The notes beneath the pieces were generated by a model. The model made no database searches. It was not told the DNA's origin and saw only the letters and a program-made list of their open reading frames with translations. From assembly GCF_003434305.1 (NCBI RefSeq), contig NZ_QKKX01000001.1:186001-250000 (forward strand): 64,000 bases of DNA, given 5' to 3'. This stretch comes from Micromonospora sp. MW-13 (GTDB lineage: Bacteria > Actinomycetota > Actinomycetes > Mycobacteriales > Micromonosporaceae). A program made the position numbers and the translations under genes. Of this stretch, positions 56,577-64,000 are shown piece after piece; the first letter of the stretch is position 1; the number at the start of each line of letters is the position of its first letter.

Positions 56577-57685
56577 TCGACATCGCGGGCGCGATCGCGG
56601 CCGAGGCCATCGACGAGCAGACGCGGGACCAGCCGGAGCCGGCGCACCGGGCGGCCGGGGTGCGCGGGGTCGCCGCCCACTACGGGGACCCGATGCGGGA
56701 GCAGCGCGTCCTCGACACCGCCGTGGGCCTGGTCGACCGGTCGCACCGGGGGATCGTCGCCGTGCCCGGTGAGGAGCGGATCGGCTGGCTGCACACCCTC
56801 ACCACCCAGCACCTGGCGACGCTGACCGCCGGCGAGGGCACGGAGTTGCTGGTGCTCTCCCCGCACGGCCACGTCGAGCAGCACGCCATGGTCGCCGAGG
56901 ACGGCGAGACCACCTGGCTGGACACCGAGCCGGGAGCCACCGAGGGGCTGCTCACCTACCTGGAGAAGATGCGGTTCTTCAGCCGGGTCGAACCGCGCGA
57001 CGCCACCGGAGAGCACGCCCTGCTCTCCCTGGTCGGCCCGGAGGCGACCGGCGCGCTCGGCACGCTGGGCGTGACCGGGCTGGCCGGGCCCGACACCGTC
57101 GGGGTGCCGGGCCCGAAGTTCCGCTCCGGCGAGCTGCCGCCCCGGCCGACCGTCCGGTACGCCGTCGCGTCGCTGCCGATCGGCGGGTGGGCCCGCCGGG
57201 GCCCGCTCGGCGTGGACCTGCTGGTGCCCCGGCCGGCCATGGACCAGGTGGTCGCCGAGCTGCGCGGGGCCGGGGTGCCGGTGGTCGGGCTGTGGGCGTA
57301 CGAGGCGATCCGGGTGGCCGCCCGGCGGGCCCGGGTCGGGGTGGACACCGACCACCGGACCATTCCGGCCGAGGTGGACCTGATCGCACCGGCCGTGCAC
57401 CTGGACAAGGGCTGCTACCGGGGCCAGGAGACCGTCGCCCGGGTGCACAACCTGGGCCGGCCGCCGCGTCGCCTCGTACTGCTGCACCTGGACGGGGTGA
57501 CCACCGACCAGCCGCCGGCCGCCGGTACCCCGGTGACCCTGGACGGCCGGGCGGTCGGTTTCGTCGGCACCGCCGTGCACCACCACGAGCTGGGCCAGGT
57601 CGCCCTGGCGGTGGTCAAGCGCAACGTCGCAGACGACGCCCGCCTCCTGGTCGGCGGGACCGCCGCCGCGATCGACCCGGCCTGA
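56573..57685 (+). CDS. ygfZ: Folate-binding YgfZ/GcvT-like protein
   Basis: 370 residues. A GcvT-like folate domain with GWLHTLTTQHLATLTAGEG, VLSPHGHVEQHAMV and the diagnostic DKGCYRGQETVARV (KGCYxGQE). Supports iron-sulfur cluster assembly or repair with a folate cofactor. Translationally coupled to the Fur regulator by ATGA overlap, so metal or iron-sulfur status may control both. Confidence 0.93.
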   Translation: MIDIAGAIAAEAIDEQTRDQPEPAHRAAGVRGVAAHYGDPMREQRVLDTAVGLVDRSHRGIVAVPGEERIGWLHTLTTQHLATLTAGEGTELLVLSPHGHVEQHAMVAEDGETTWLDTEPGATEGLLTYLEKMRFFSRVEPRDATGEHALLSLVGPEATGALGTLGVTGLAGPDTVGVPGPKFRSGELPPRPTVRYAVASLPIGGWARRGPLGVDLLVPRPAMDQVVAELRGAGVPVVGLWAYEAIRVAARRARVGVDTDHRTIPAEVDLIAPAVHLDKGCYRGQETVARVHNLGRPPRRLVLLHLDGVTTDQPPAAGTPVTLDGRAVGFVGTAVHHHELGQVALAVVKRNVADDARLLVGGTAAAIDPA

Positions 57686-57741
57686 ATCGGCGTTCAGTTC
57701 GACGCTCGACCCGGCCGGGTGGGCCGTCTAGGATCGCCGGC

Positions 57742-58572
57742 ATGACGACAGGGACGTTGATCACGGTTGCCCCCACCGGCGCGGAGTCGGCGAAGGCGGA
57801 GGTCCCGGCGCTGCCGGTGACCCTCGACGAGCTGCTGCTGACCGCCAAGGAGTGCGAGGCGCTCGGGGCCGCCGTGATCCACGTCCACATCCGTGACGGC
57901 GACGCGCGGCCCACCCTCGACCAGGGGCGGCTGCGGGAGACGGTGGCCGCGCTGCGGGAGAACACCGACCTGGTCGTGCAGCTCTCCTCCGGCGGGGCGG
58001 TGACCGACCCCGAGGCCGACCGGCTGGCCGTGCTGGACGCCGGGCCGGACATGGCCTCCTGCACCATGGGCACGCTCAACTTCGGCGACGACGTCTTCCT
58101 CAACCGCTGGGAGTTCATCGTCGACCTGCACACCCGGATGCAGGAGCGCGGCATCGTGCCGGAGTACGAGATCTTCGACCTCGGTCACCTGACCGCCCTT
58201 CAGCGCCTGCTCGGCAGGTACGGCCTGCCGCACGGCGGGCACGTGCACGTCGACTTCGTGATGGGGGTGCCGGGCGGCATGCCGGGCACCACGTCGGCGC
58301 TGGTCGCCGCCCACCAGGCGCTGCGCGACCTGCCGGCGGGAACCACGTTCTCGGCCACCGGCATCGGCCGCAGCAGCATCCCGGTGATGCTGGCCTCGCT
58401 GTCGGCCGGCGGGCACCTGCGGGTCGGGATGGAGGACACCGTCACGTACGCCAAGGGGCAGCCGGTCGAGTCGAACATGCAGCTCGTCGCGCGGGCGGTC
58501 GGCTTCGCCCAGCTCGCCCAGCGCCCGCCGCTGACCACGGCGGCGGCCCGCGAGCTGCTCGGCCTGGCCTGA
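57742..58572 (+). CDS. BKACE (beta-keto acid cleavage enzyme) family protein
   Basis: 276 residues from ATG 57742, seven bases after TAGGAT (leaderless). TIM barrel with a metal site: AVIHVHIRDGDARPTLDQGR (HxH), VVQLSSGGA, EYEIFDLGHL and GGHVHVDFVMGVPGGMPG. Members split beta-keto acids with acetyl-CoA, e.g. 3-keto-5-aminohexanoate. The substrate here is unknown. Stands alone after ygfZ. Confidence 0.88.
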   Translation: MTTGTLITVAPTGAESAKAEVPALPVTLDELLLTAKECEALGAAVIHVHIRDGDARPTLDQGRLRETVAALRENTDLVVQLSSGGAVTDPEADRLAVLDAGPDMASCTMGTLNFGDDVFLNRWEFIVDLHTRMQERGIVPEYEIFDLGHLTALQRLLGRYGLPHGGHVHVDFVMGVPGGMPGTTSALVAAHQALRDLPAGTTFSATGIGRSSIPVMLASLSAGGHLRVGMEDTVTYAKGQPVESNMQLVARAVGFAQLAQRPPLTTAAARELLGLA

Positions 58573-58744
58573 CCACGTCCTCCGCGACCTGTTCGGCCCG
58601 CGCCGGCCGTGGCGAGGCGGGGTGCGGCCGGCGCCGGCTCCCGCCGGTAAGTCCCGCTTCGGCCCGCGCCCCTGTCGTCGGCCGGGCAGCCGGCCTGCTC
58701 ACCCGCGTTCCGGCCGCCGCCGGCCCGTCGGTACCGTCCACGTC

Positions 58745-59704
58745 GTGAGAACGACGTACGAGGGCGGCGTGCCGCTCGCCGAGGTGGTCCGCTCGGGCTT
58801 CGTGGAGGGGCTGCACCACGGCTCGGTGGCGGTGCTCGACGCGGCCGGCGCGCCGGTGGCCGGTGCCGGGGACGTCACCTCCCCGATCTTCCCCCGCTCG
58901 GCGAGCAAGCCGATGCAGGCGATCGGGATGCTCCGCGCCGGGCTGGCGCTGAGCGACCCGGCCGACGTGGCGCTGGTGTCGGCCAGTCACGCGGGGGAGG
59001 ACTTCCACGTGGCCCGGGTGGGCGCGCTGCTGGCCGCCGCCGGGCTGGACGAGTCCGCCCTCGGCTGCCCGCCCGACCTGCCGCTCGGCGAGCTGGCCCG
59101 GGAGGCCGTGCTGCGGGCCGGCGACGGGCCCACCCGGGCCCGGATGAACTGCTCCGGCAAGCACACCGGCATGGTGCTCACCTGCCTGGCCGCCGGCTGG
59201 TCCCGGGAGGGCTACTGGCGGCCGGAACACCCGTTGCAGCAGCGGCTGCGGGCGGCCGTCGAGGAGTTCACCGGTGAGCGGGTGGCGGCCGTCGGGGTGG
59301 ACGGCTGCGGGGCCCCGGTGCTCGCCGTCTCGCTGACCGGGCTGGCCCGGGCGTTCCTGCGGCTGGTAACCGGCGAGCCCGGCTCGGCGGAGCGGACGGT
59401 CGCGGACGCCATGCGGGCGTACCCGGAGGTCGTGGGCGGCACCTGGGCCGAGGACAGCCGGCTGATGCGCGGCCTGCCCGGCACGCTCGCCAAGATCGGA
59501 GCGGAGGGGGTGATCGCCGCCGCGCTGCCGGGCGTCGGCGCGGTCGCCGTGAAGATCGACGACGGGGCGACGCGGGCCCGGATGCCGGTCCTGGTCTCCG
59601 CGCTGCGCCGGCTGGGCGCCCGGGCGCCGGTCCTCGACGAGTACGCCGAGCTGCCGCTGCTCGGCGGCGGCCTCCCGGTCGGAGCGGTCCGCCCGCTCTG
59701 GTGA
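58745..59704 (+). CDS. Asparaginase family protein (Rhizobium type II)
   Basis: 319 residues, GTG 58745, seven bases after TACCGT (leaderless). The plant/Rhizobium type II asparaginase pattern: HGSVAVLDAAGAPVAGAGD, FPRSASKPMQA (Ser-X-X-Lys), SASHAGEDFH, MNCSGKHTGM and VDGCGAPVLAV. Hydrolyses asparagine or a related amide. The Ser-Lys pair and metal-binding Cys region are intact. Cytosolic. Confidence 0.9.
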   Translation: MRTTYEGGVPLAEVVRSGFVEGLHHGSVAVLDAAGAPVAGAGDVTSPIFPRSASKPMQAIGMLRAGLALSDPADVALVSASHAGEDFHVARVGALLAAAGLDESALGCPPDLPLGELAREAVLRAGDGPTRARMNCSGKHTGMVLTCLAAGWSREGYWRPEHPLQQRLRAAVEEFTGERVAAVGVDGCGAPVLAVSLTGLARAFLRLVTGEPGSAERTVADAMRAYPEVVGGTWAEDSRLMRGLPGTLAKIGAEGVIAAALPGVGAVAVKIDDGATRARMPVLVSALRRLGARAPVLDEYAELPLLGGGLPVGAVRPLW

Positions 59705-59790
59705 CCGGGCGGGAAGAGGACCCTCGCCGGCGTCGGCGCGGGACCCCTTCCTCACCCGAATAGGTCCAGCTCACTCCAGGAGGTCGAGGC

Positions 59791-60588
59791 TCACCTCAGG
59801 AATTCGAGCAGGGCGGGGTTGACGGCGTCCGGGCGCTCCAGTGGGAGCAGGTGGCCGGCGTCCGGGACGTCCGGCAGCCGGACCGCGCCGGGCACCTCGG
59901 CGGCGATCCGGTCGGCGAGCCGGCGGATGTCCGGCACGTCGGCCGCTCCGGCGGCCACCAGCACCGGTACGCGCAGCTCGCCGAGCCGCTCGATCGCGGG
60001 CGGGTCGAGTTCGGCCACGTCCACGGCGCTCAGCGCCAGCTCGGCGGCGAGCGCCCGGCGGTCCATCTCTTCCGCGAACCGGACCAGTGCCGGGTCGACG
60101 TCCTCCGGACGGCGGCCCGGGCCGACCACCCAGAACCGCACCTCACCGGCCGCGCCGGCCGCGAAGTCCTCGGGGTCGGTCTCGCCGACGAGGCCGTCCC
60201 AGAGGTCGTTGGCCTCCTCGGACCACTCGTTGCCGCCGATCGCCGTGCCGAGTAGGGCGAGCGCGCGGACCCGTCCCGGGTGCGCCAGGGCGGTGTCGGT
60301 CGCCACCGCTCCGCCGAACGAACAGCCCACCAGCGCGGCCTGGGGCAGGTCCAGCGCGTCCAGCAGCCCGACGACGTCGTCGTGGTGGGCGAACGGGTCG
60401 GGGGGAAGTTCGGAGTCGCCGTAGCCGCGCAGGTCCACGGTGATCACCCGGTGCCGGGTGGCCAGGGCGGGCACCTGTTCCCGCCACATCCGCCGGTCGG
60501 CGATTCCGGCGTGCAGCAGCACGACGGGGGCTCCGCTGCCGGTGTCGTCGTATGCGAGGTTCGCGCCGTTGATCTCGATCTTCGTCAC
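59791..60588 (-). CDS. Alpha/beta hydrolase
   Basis: 265 residues from GTG 60588, eight bases after TACCTT (leaderless). VVLLHAGIADRRMW (oxyanion region), nucleophile Ser90 in VGCSFGGAVA, Asp region VPVLVAAGAADVPD and His in DAGHLLPLERPD. A complete triad. The substrate is unknown; soluble. Divergent from the HTH regulator gene. Confidence 0.88.
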   Translation of the reverse strand: MTKIEINGANLAYDDTGSGAPVVLLHAGIADRRMWREQVPALATRHRVITVDLRGYGDSELPPDPFAHHDDVVGLLDALDLPQAALVGCSFGGAVATDTALAHPGRVRALALLGTAIGGNEWSEEANDLWDGLVGETDPEDFAAGAAGEVRFWVVGPGRRPEDVDPALVRFAEEMDRRALAAELALSAVDVAELDPPAIERLGELRVPVLVAAGAADVPDIRRLADRIAAEVPGAVRLPDVPDAGHLLPLERPDAVNPALLEFLR

Positions 60589-60641
60589 GACGGGAAAAGG
60601 TACGGACCGGACAGGCGGCACGCAACCGGTTCTGAGACCTC

Positions 60642-60693
60642 GCTAACTCTGGTTAGCATTTTGCTTGCAGGAGCTAGCGGAGCCGGTTAGCGT
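60642..60693 (+). promoter_or_regulatory. GTTAGC operator cluster and leaderless promoter
   Basis: GCTAAC (60642) and GTTAGC (60652) form a perfect palindrome with a 4-base gap; GCTAGC (60673) and GTTAGC (60686) follow. The last overlaps TAGCGT, the likely -10, six bases before ATG 60700. Probably an autoregulatory site. Confidence 0.55.
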
Positions 60694-60699
60694 GGGGCC

Positions 60700-61407
60700 A
60701 TGGCCAGCCCCAAGGACCTACCCGACGTCGGCGGGTTCATCCGTGACCTGCGCCGCAACGCCAAGATCTCGTTGCGGCAGCTCGCCGAGCAGGCGGGCGT
60801 GAGCAACCCGTACCTCAGCCAGATCGAGCGGGGCCTGCGCAGGCCCAGCGCGGAGGTGCTCCAGCAGCTCGCCAGCGCGTTGCGGGTCTCCACCCCCGCG
60901 ATGTACCTGCGGGCCGGCCTGCTCGACGACAGGGAGGGGCAGGGTGTGCTCGCCGCCATCGCGGTCGATCCCGACCTGACCATGGCGCAGAAGCAGTCCC
61001 TCACCCAGATCTACGAGACGTTCCGCCGGGAGAACGCCCGGCTCGCCGAGGCGACGGCCGCCGCAGCGTCGGCCGCCGCCGCCGAGCCCACGGCCCCCGC
61101 CTCCGGCGCTGCCGGCGCCCCGGGCGGCGAACCCACCGGATCCCCGGCGGGGATGACGGCGTCGGCACCGGCCGGCGCGCCGCAGGCCCCCGCCACGGTG
61201 ACCCCGGCCGCGACCGGGCCCACCACGCCGGGCGGCACTCCGACCGAGGCGGTCCTGGAGTCGGTCGCCGTCACCGAGGCGGGCCCGGCGCCCGCCCCGC
61301 CCAGCAGCAGCCCCACGAGGAAGGCCGCCCAGCAGGCGGCCGAGAAGACCGCCGCAGCGGTCGACGAGGACAGGACCGCCGCCGCGGTCGAGGAGGAGAA
61401 GTCATGA
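60700..61407 (+). CDS. XRE-family HTH regulator with Ala/Pro-rich tail
   Basis: 235 residues. An N-terminal Cro/C1 HTH (8-70; ISLRQLAEQAGVSNPYLSQI), a middle helix (QKQSLTQIYETFRRENARL), then a long low-complexity Ala/Pro/Thr/Gly tail ending EEEKS. The same layout and neighbour as M. tuberculosis Rv0474 before hbhA. Probably controls the hbhA operon. The next gene starts with an ATGA overlap. Confidence 0.88.
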   Translation: MASPKDLPDVGGFIRDLRRNAKISLRQLAEQAGVSNPYLSQIERGLRRPSAEVLQQLASALRVSTPAMYLRAGLLDDREGQGVLAAIAVDPDLTMAQKQSLTQIYETFRRENARLAEATAAAASAAAAEPTAPASGAAGAPGGEPTGSPAGMTASAPAGAPQAPATVTPAATGPTTPGGTPTEAVLESVAVTEAGPAPAPPSSSPTRKAAQQAAEKTAAAVDEDRTAAAVEEEKS

Positions 61408-62210
61408 CCCAGCCGAAGACCAACCGCATCCCGGCCCCGCTCTACGCCGCCGCCGGCGCCGGCGACCTGGCGCTCGAACAACTGCGCAAGCTGCCGGCCG
61501 TCGTCACCGAACTGGGCGGCAAGGTCGTCGCCGACCTCGGCGGCAAGGCCGTCGTGACCGGCTTCGAGCTGCGCCAGAAGGCCACCGAGACGCTGCGCAG
61601 CGCCAACCAGACCGCCGCCGACCTGCGGGACAAGGGCGTCCAGGCCGAGCTGAACCGGCTGCGTGAGGCCGCCGACGTCAACCGGCTGCGCGAGGCCGCC
61701 GACCTGAACCGGCTGCGTGAGGCCGCCGATCTCGACCGGATCCGCGAGCTGGCCACCCGCAACGCCGCCGTCGTCGTCGCCGGTGCGCAGGCCGCCCAGG
61801 TGCGGGCCCTGGCCGCGTACGCCGAACTGGTCGCCCGGGGCGAGCGGGTGGTCGGCGCCGGGGTGCTGGAGGCCGCCGACACGGTCGACGCCGACATCGA
61901 GGCGACCGAGGCGGAGCTGACCGCGACCCCGGCGGCCACCCCGACGCCCGCCCCGGCGGGCACCGAGGCCCCGGCGGAGGCGCGGACCGAGGCCCCGACC
62001 CCGGCGGAGGCGCGGACCGAGGTCCCGACCCCGGCCGACGTGGCCGAGGTCGTGCAGGCCAAGTCGGCCGCCGCGAAGACCCCGCGGACCCGGGCCACCA
62101 GGGCGACCGCGGCCAAGGCGACCGGCAAGACGGCCCAGCAGACCAGCACCGACACCCCGTCGGCCAAGCTGCCGAAGGCCACCCGGCGCCCCCGCCCGGC
62201 CGCCGAGTAG
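61404..62210 (+). CDS. Heparin-binding hemagglutinin-like protein (HBHA family)
   Basis: 268 residues. A coiled-coil helical core (about 15-170), then a Pro/Ala/Thr-rich part and a basic Lys/Ala/Arg-rich tail (TRATRATAAKATGKTAQQ) like the HBHA heparin-binding tail. Residues 84-110 are three copies of the 9-mer NRLREAADx. Gene order regulator-HBHA-DUF2516 equals Rv0474-Rv0475-Rv0476. It may sit on the cell surface; the non-pathogenic role is unknown. Confidence 0.8.
   Translation: MTQPKTNRIPAPLYAAAGAGDLALEQLRKLPAVVTELGGKVVADLGGKAVVTGFELRQKATETLRSANQTAADLRDKGVQAELNRLREAADVNRLREAADLNRLREAADLDRIRELATRNAAVVVAGAQAAQVRALAAYAELVARGERVVGAGVLEAADTVDADIEATEAELTATPAATPTPAPAGTEAPAEARTEAPTPAEARTEVPTPADVAEVVQAKSAAAKTPRTRATRATAAKATGKTAQQTSTDTPSAKLPKATRRPRPAAE
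61653..61733 (+). repeat. 27-bp tandem repeats in the HBHA-like gene
   Basis: Three copies of AACCGGCTGCGTGAGGCCGC plus 7 bases (61653, 61680, 61707), encoding NRLREAADx. They extend the coiled coil in frame. Confidence 0.85.
61971..62030 (+). repeat. 30-bp tandem duplication in the HBHA-like gene
   Basis: Two copies (29 of 30 identical) encoding PAEARTEAPT/PAEARTEVPT in the linker before the basic tail. Confidence 0.85.
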
Positions 62211-62292
62211 CCCACCCCGCCCACACCGTGCGGCACGACCCCGGATGCGTCCTGACGGACGGATCCGGGGTCGTCGGCATAAGCTTGCCGGC

Positions 62293-62610
62293 ATGGCCAA
62301 CGCCGCGCCGATCTTCGCCTTCCAGGTCCAGTACTGGATCACCATGCTGCTGCTGGTGTTCGCCCTCGTCATCGAGGGGGTGGCACTGGTGCACGCGATC
62401 ACCCAGCGCGGCGAGGGCTTCGCCGCGATCGGCACCCTGCCCAAGGGCGGGTGGATCGCCATCCTCGCGGTCTGCCTGGTGCTCACCCTGCTGACCAACA
62501 ACGTGCTCAACATCTTCGGCCTGATCGGCGTCGCCGCCGCCCTGATCTACCTGCTCGACGTCCGGGCCGGGCTGCGCGACCTGCACGACGGCCGGGGATC
62601 GTCCTGGTGA
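62293..62610 (+). CDS. DUF2516 small membrane protein
   Basis: 105 residues from ATG 62293, seven bases after TAAGCT (leaderless). Two to three TM helices: YWITMLLLVFALVIEGVALV, WIAILAVCLVLTLLTNNVLN, FGLIGVAAALIYLLDV. Matches the DUF2516 proteins that follow hbhA in actinobacteria (Rv0476). Function unknown. The next gene starts with a GTGA overlap of its stop. Confidence 0.85.
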   Translation: MANAAPIFAFQVQYWITMLLLVFALVIEGVALVHAITQRGEGFAAIGTLPKGGWIAILAVCLVLTLLTNNVLNIFGLIGVAAALIYLLDVRAGLRDLHDGRGSSW

Positions 62611-63494
62611 GAGGGTTCCGCTGGCCACCGCCGCCGGACGGCGGGCCACGGACCTGGGGCCCGGGCCCCGGCGCCCCGCGCACCGGCCGGCCCGCCCTGC
62701 CCGAGCCGGAGACCGACCTGGTCACCACCCCGCACGGGGTCCGGCTCGAACAGTTGGTCACCGGCGTCGGCGACCCGGTCACCGTGTTCGCGCACGGGCT
62801 GGGCAACGGCATCGCCACCACCCGCCCGTTCGGCAGCGGCGTCACCGGTCGGAAGGTCTTCTTCCAGTTCCGCGGGCACGGCCGCTCCGACGCGCCGCCC
62901 GGCCCGTGGAGCTACCTGGACCTCGCCCGCGACCTGCGGGCCGTCGCCGACCTCGGCGGGGCCACCCGGGCGTTCGGGGCCAGCCTCGGCGCGGGCGCGC
63001 TCTGCCGGCTGGTCGCCGAGAGCCCGGAGCGCTTCGAGCGGCTGGTCTTCTTCCTCCCGGCGGCGCTCGACCGGCCCCGGGGTCCGGTGGCCCAGGACCG
63101 GATCACCGACCTGCTCGACGCGGTGGAGAGCGGCGACGCCTCGGCAGTCGCCGACGCGGTCGTGGTGGAGCTGCCGCCGGCCGTGCGCAACACCCCGGCC
63201 GGGTGGGCGTACCTGCGACAGCGGTTGGACCAGCTCCTGCGCGACGGCCTCGCGGCGGGTCTGGCCGCGCTGCCCGACCAGGTTCCGCTCGACGACCGGG
63301 CGGAGCTGGCGGCGGTGGACGTCCCCGCCCTGGTGCTCGCCTGCGCGGGCGACGACCTGCACCCGGTCGAGGTCGCCGAGCAGCTCGCCGCCGCCCTGCC
63401 CCGGGCCACTCTGCACGTGTACGACCGCCCCGGCGTGCTCTGGTCGGAACGCGCCGACCTGCGGGAGCGGATCTCGACCTTCCTCAACGGGTAG
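62607..63494 (+). CDS. Alpha/beta hydrolase fold protein
   Basis: 295 residues from GTG 62607 (coupled to the DUF2516 gene). A Pro-rich head (1-35), then a hydrolase fold: VTVFAHGLGNGIATT, FFQFRGHGRSDAPPGPW, nucleophile Ser126 in AFGASLGAGA and Asp in ALVLACAGDDLHP. The usual late catalytic His is not visible (the region reads YDRPGVLWSERADLRERIS), so activity is uncertain. Fourth gene of the regulator-HBHA operon. Confidence 0.82.
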   Translation: MRGFRWPPPPDGGPRTWGPGPGAPRTGRPALPEPETDLVTTPHGVRLEQLVTGVGDPVTVFAHGLGNGIATTRPFGSGVTGRKVFFQFRGHGRSDAPPGPWSYLDLARDLRAVADLGGATRAFGASLGAGALCRLVAESPERFERLVFFLPAALDRPRGPVAQDRITDLLDAVESGDASAVADAVVVELPPAVRNTPAGWAYLRQRLDQLLRDGLAAGLAALPDQVPLDDRAELAAVDVPALVLACAGDDLHPVEVAEQLAAALPRATLHVYDRPGVLWSERADLRERISTFLNG

Positions 63495-63636
63495 TACGGG
63501 TCCGGCTGGCGGACTGAGCGCGACCGGTACGAGCAGCCGCGGGTGCGGACGATCATGGCGCTGGGCTGGTGACTCGTCATCGACCGTGGCGACCGATCCG
63601 GCCCGCCGGGCGCGTCGGAGCGGCCGGGGGCGGCGG

Positions 63637-64000
63637 TCAGCGGCCGGACAGCTCCGGCGGCAGGTGGGCGGCCCGCACGTCGAGCAGCCAACGCTCGACC
63701 ACGGCCCCGTCCGGCCGGTCGGGCAGCGGGGTGCGGGTGGTGTCGAAGTCCCGCTCCGTCGCGGCCAGCAGGGCCCGCGCCTCGTCCAGCTCGCCGCCGG
63801 CCACCCGCTCGCCGAACGCCCGGAACCACTCCGGGTCGGCCAGCCGGATCTCCAGGACGCCGGTGGCGTGCAGCAGCCGGCCCTGGTGCAGCAGCCGGGC
63901 CAGGTGCCGGGCGTGCTTGGCCGTCCGCCGCCGGGTGTCGGCCGAGAACGTCCCGTCGCTCCGTGAGGCCAGCTTGCGGAACTGCTGGGTGGCGTACCCC
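63637..64000 (-). CDS. Nucleotidyltransferase-like protein (PF10127/RlaP type), C-terminal part
   Basis: 121 codons to the stop at 63637; the start is beyond the right edge. YATQQFRKLASRSDG, RRRTAKHARHLARLLHQGRL and LEIRLADPEWFRAFGERVA resemble the all-helical C-terminal half of the predicted nucleotidyltransferases PF10127 (K.H..HL.RLL...LL..G). The catalytic N-terminal half cannot be seen. The 142 bases between this and the hydrolase gene (63495-63636) show nothing. Confidence 0.6.
   Translation of the reverse strand, partial: GYATQQFRKLASRSDGTFSADTRRRTAKHARHLARLLHQGRLLHATGVLEIRLADPEWFRAFGERVAGGELDEARALLAATERDFDTTRTPLPDRPDGAVVERWLLDVRAAHLPPELSGR

Overview
This window is very GC-rich chromosomal DNA with dense genes on both strands and reads as an actinomycete of the Micromonosporaceae (Micromonospora-like). 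Reasons are the GTG/ATG starts with a TANNNT box 6 to 8 bases upstream (leaderless genes), a mycothiol synthase, a GlnR-type orphan regulator, an HBHA-like lysine/alanine protein, a CIRCE-controlled orphan groEL and Streptomyces-type PHO boxes. No tRNA, rRNA, CRISPR array, prophage or intact insertion sequence was seen. The genus is an inference; no database was searched.

Layout. 1-5.5 kb: a fragment of a membrane sensor kinase and its neighbour, then an unusual fusion of an S15-type hydrolase with an ABC ATPase, plus its permease. 5.5-6.8 kb: a lower-GC patch with a tiny membrane protein, hairpins and a hydrolase remnant. 6.4-15 kb: VOC protein/WYL regulator pair, two exported proteins, threonine synthase behind a SAM-I riboswitch, a candidate structured RNA, GNAT enzymes, a HEXXH protein and PaaN. 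15-32 kb: cold shock protein, orphan groEL with two CIRCE sites, a membrane-bound subtilase, glpD, a GlcD-type oxidase, an HD protein, an FUSC-type membrane protein, a class V aminotransferase behind a SAM-IV riboswitch, PrsW and a GroES-like protein. 32-37.4 kb: AI-2E permease, DinG-like helicase, DUF402 protein, ECF41 sigma factor.

37.5-46.7 kb is phosphorus-centred: ppk2, the phoU-like/pit pair and pstSCAB, with PHO boxes before pit and before pstS. 46.8-57.7 kb is a redox, nitrogen and sulfur neighbourhood whose order recalls the Mycobacterium tuberculosis mshD-glnR-cysA2-sseC2-FABP region: mshD, deacetylase, glnR, a cysteine-rich leader peptide with alternative hairpins before a thiosulfate sulfurtransferase/DUF1416 operon, a DsrE protein, a nitrobindin-like protein, a Fur-family regulator and ygfZ. 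57.7-64 kb holds a BKACE enzyme, an asparaginase-like protein, two alpha/beta hydrolases, a regulator-HBHA operon (compare Rv0474-Rv0476) and the C-terminal part of a nucleotidyltransferase-like gene.

The most interesting items are the extracellular hydrolase/cytoplasmic ATPase fusion, two different SAM riboswitch classes in one window, a promoter-structured RNA-terminator unit at 10.9-11.1 kb, the cysteine leader/attenuator, and a family of intergenic hairpins with GATC-containing arms.
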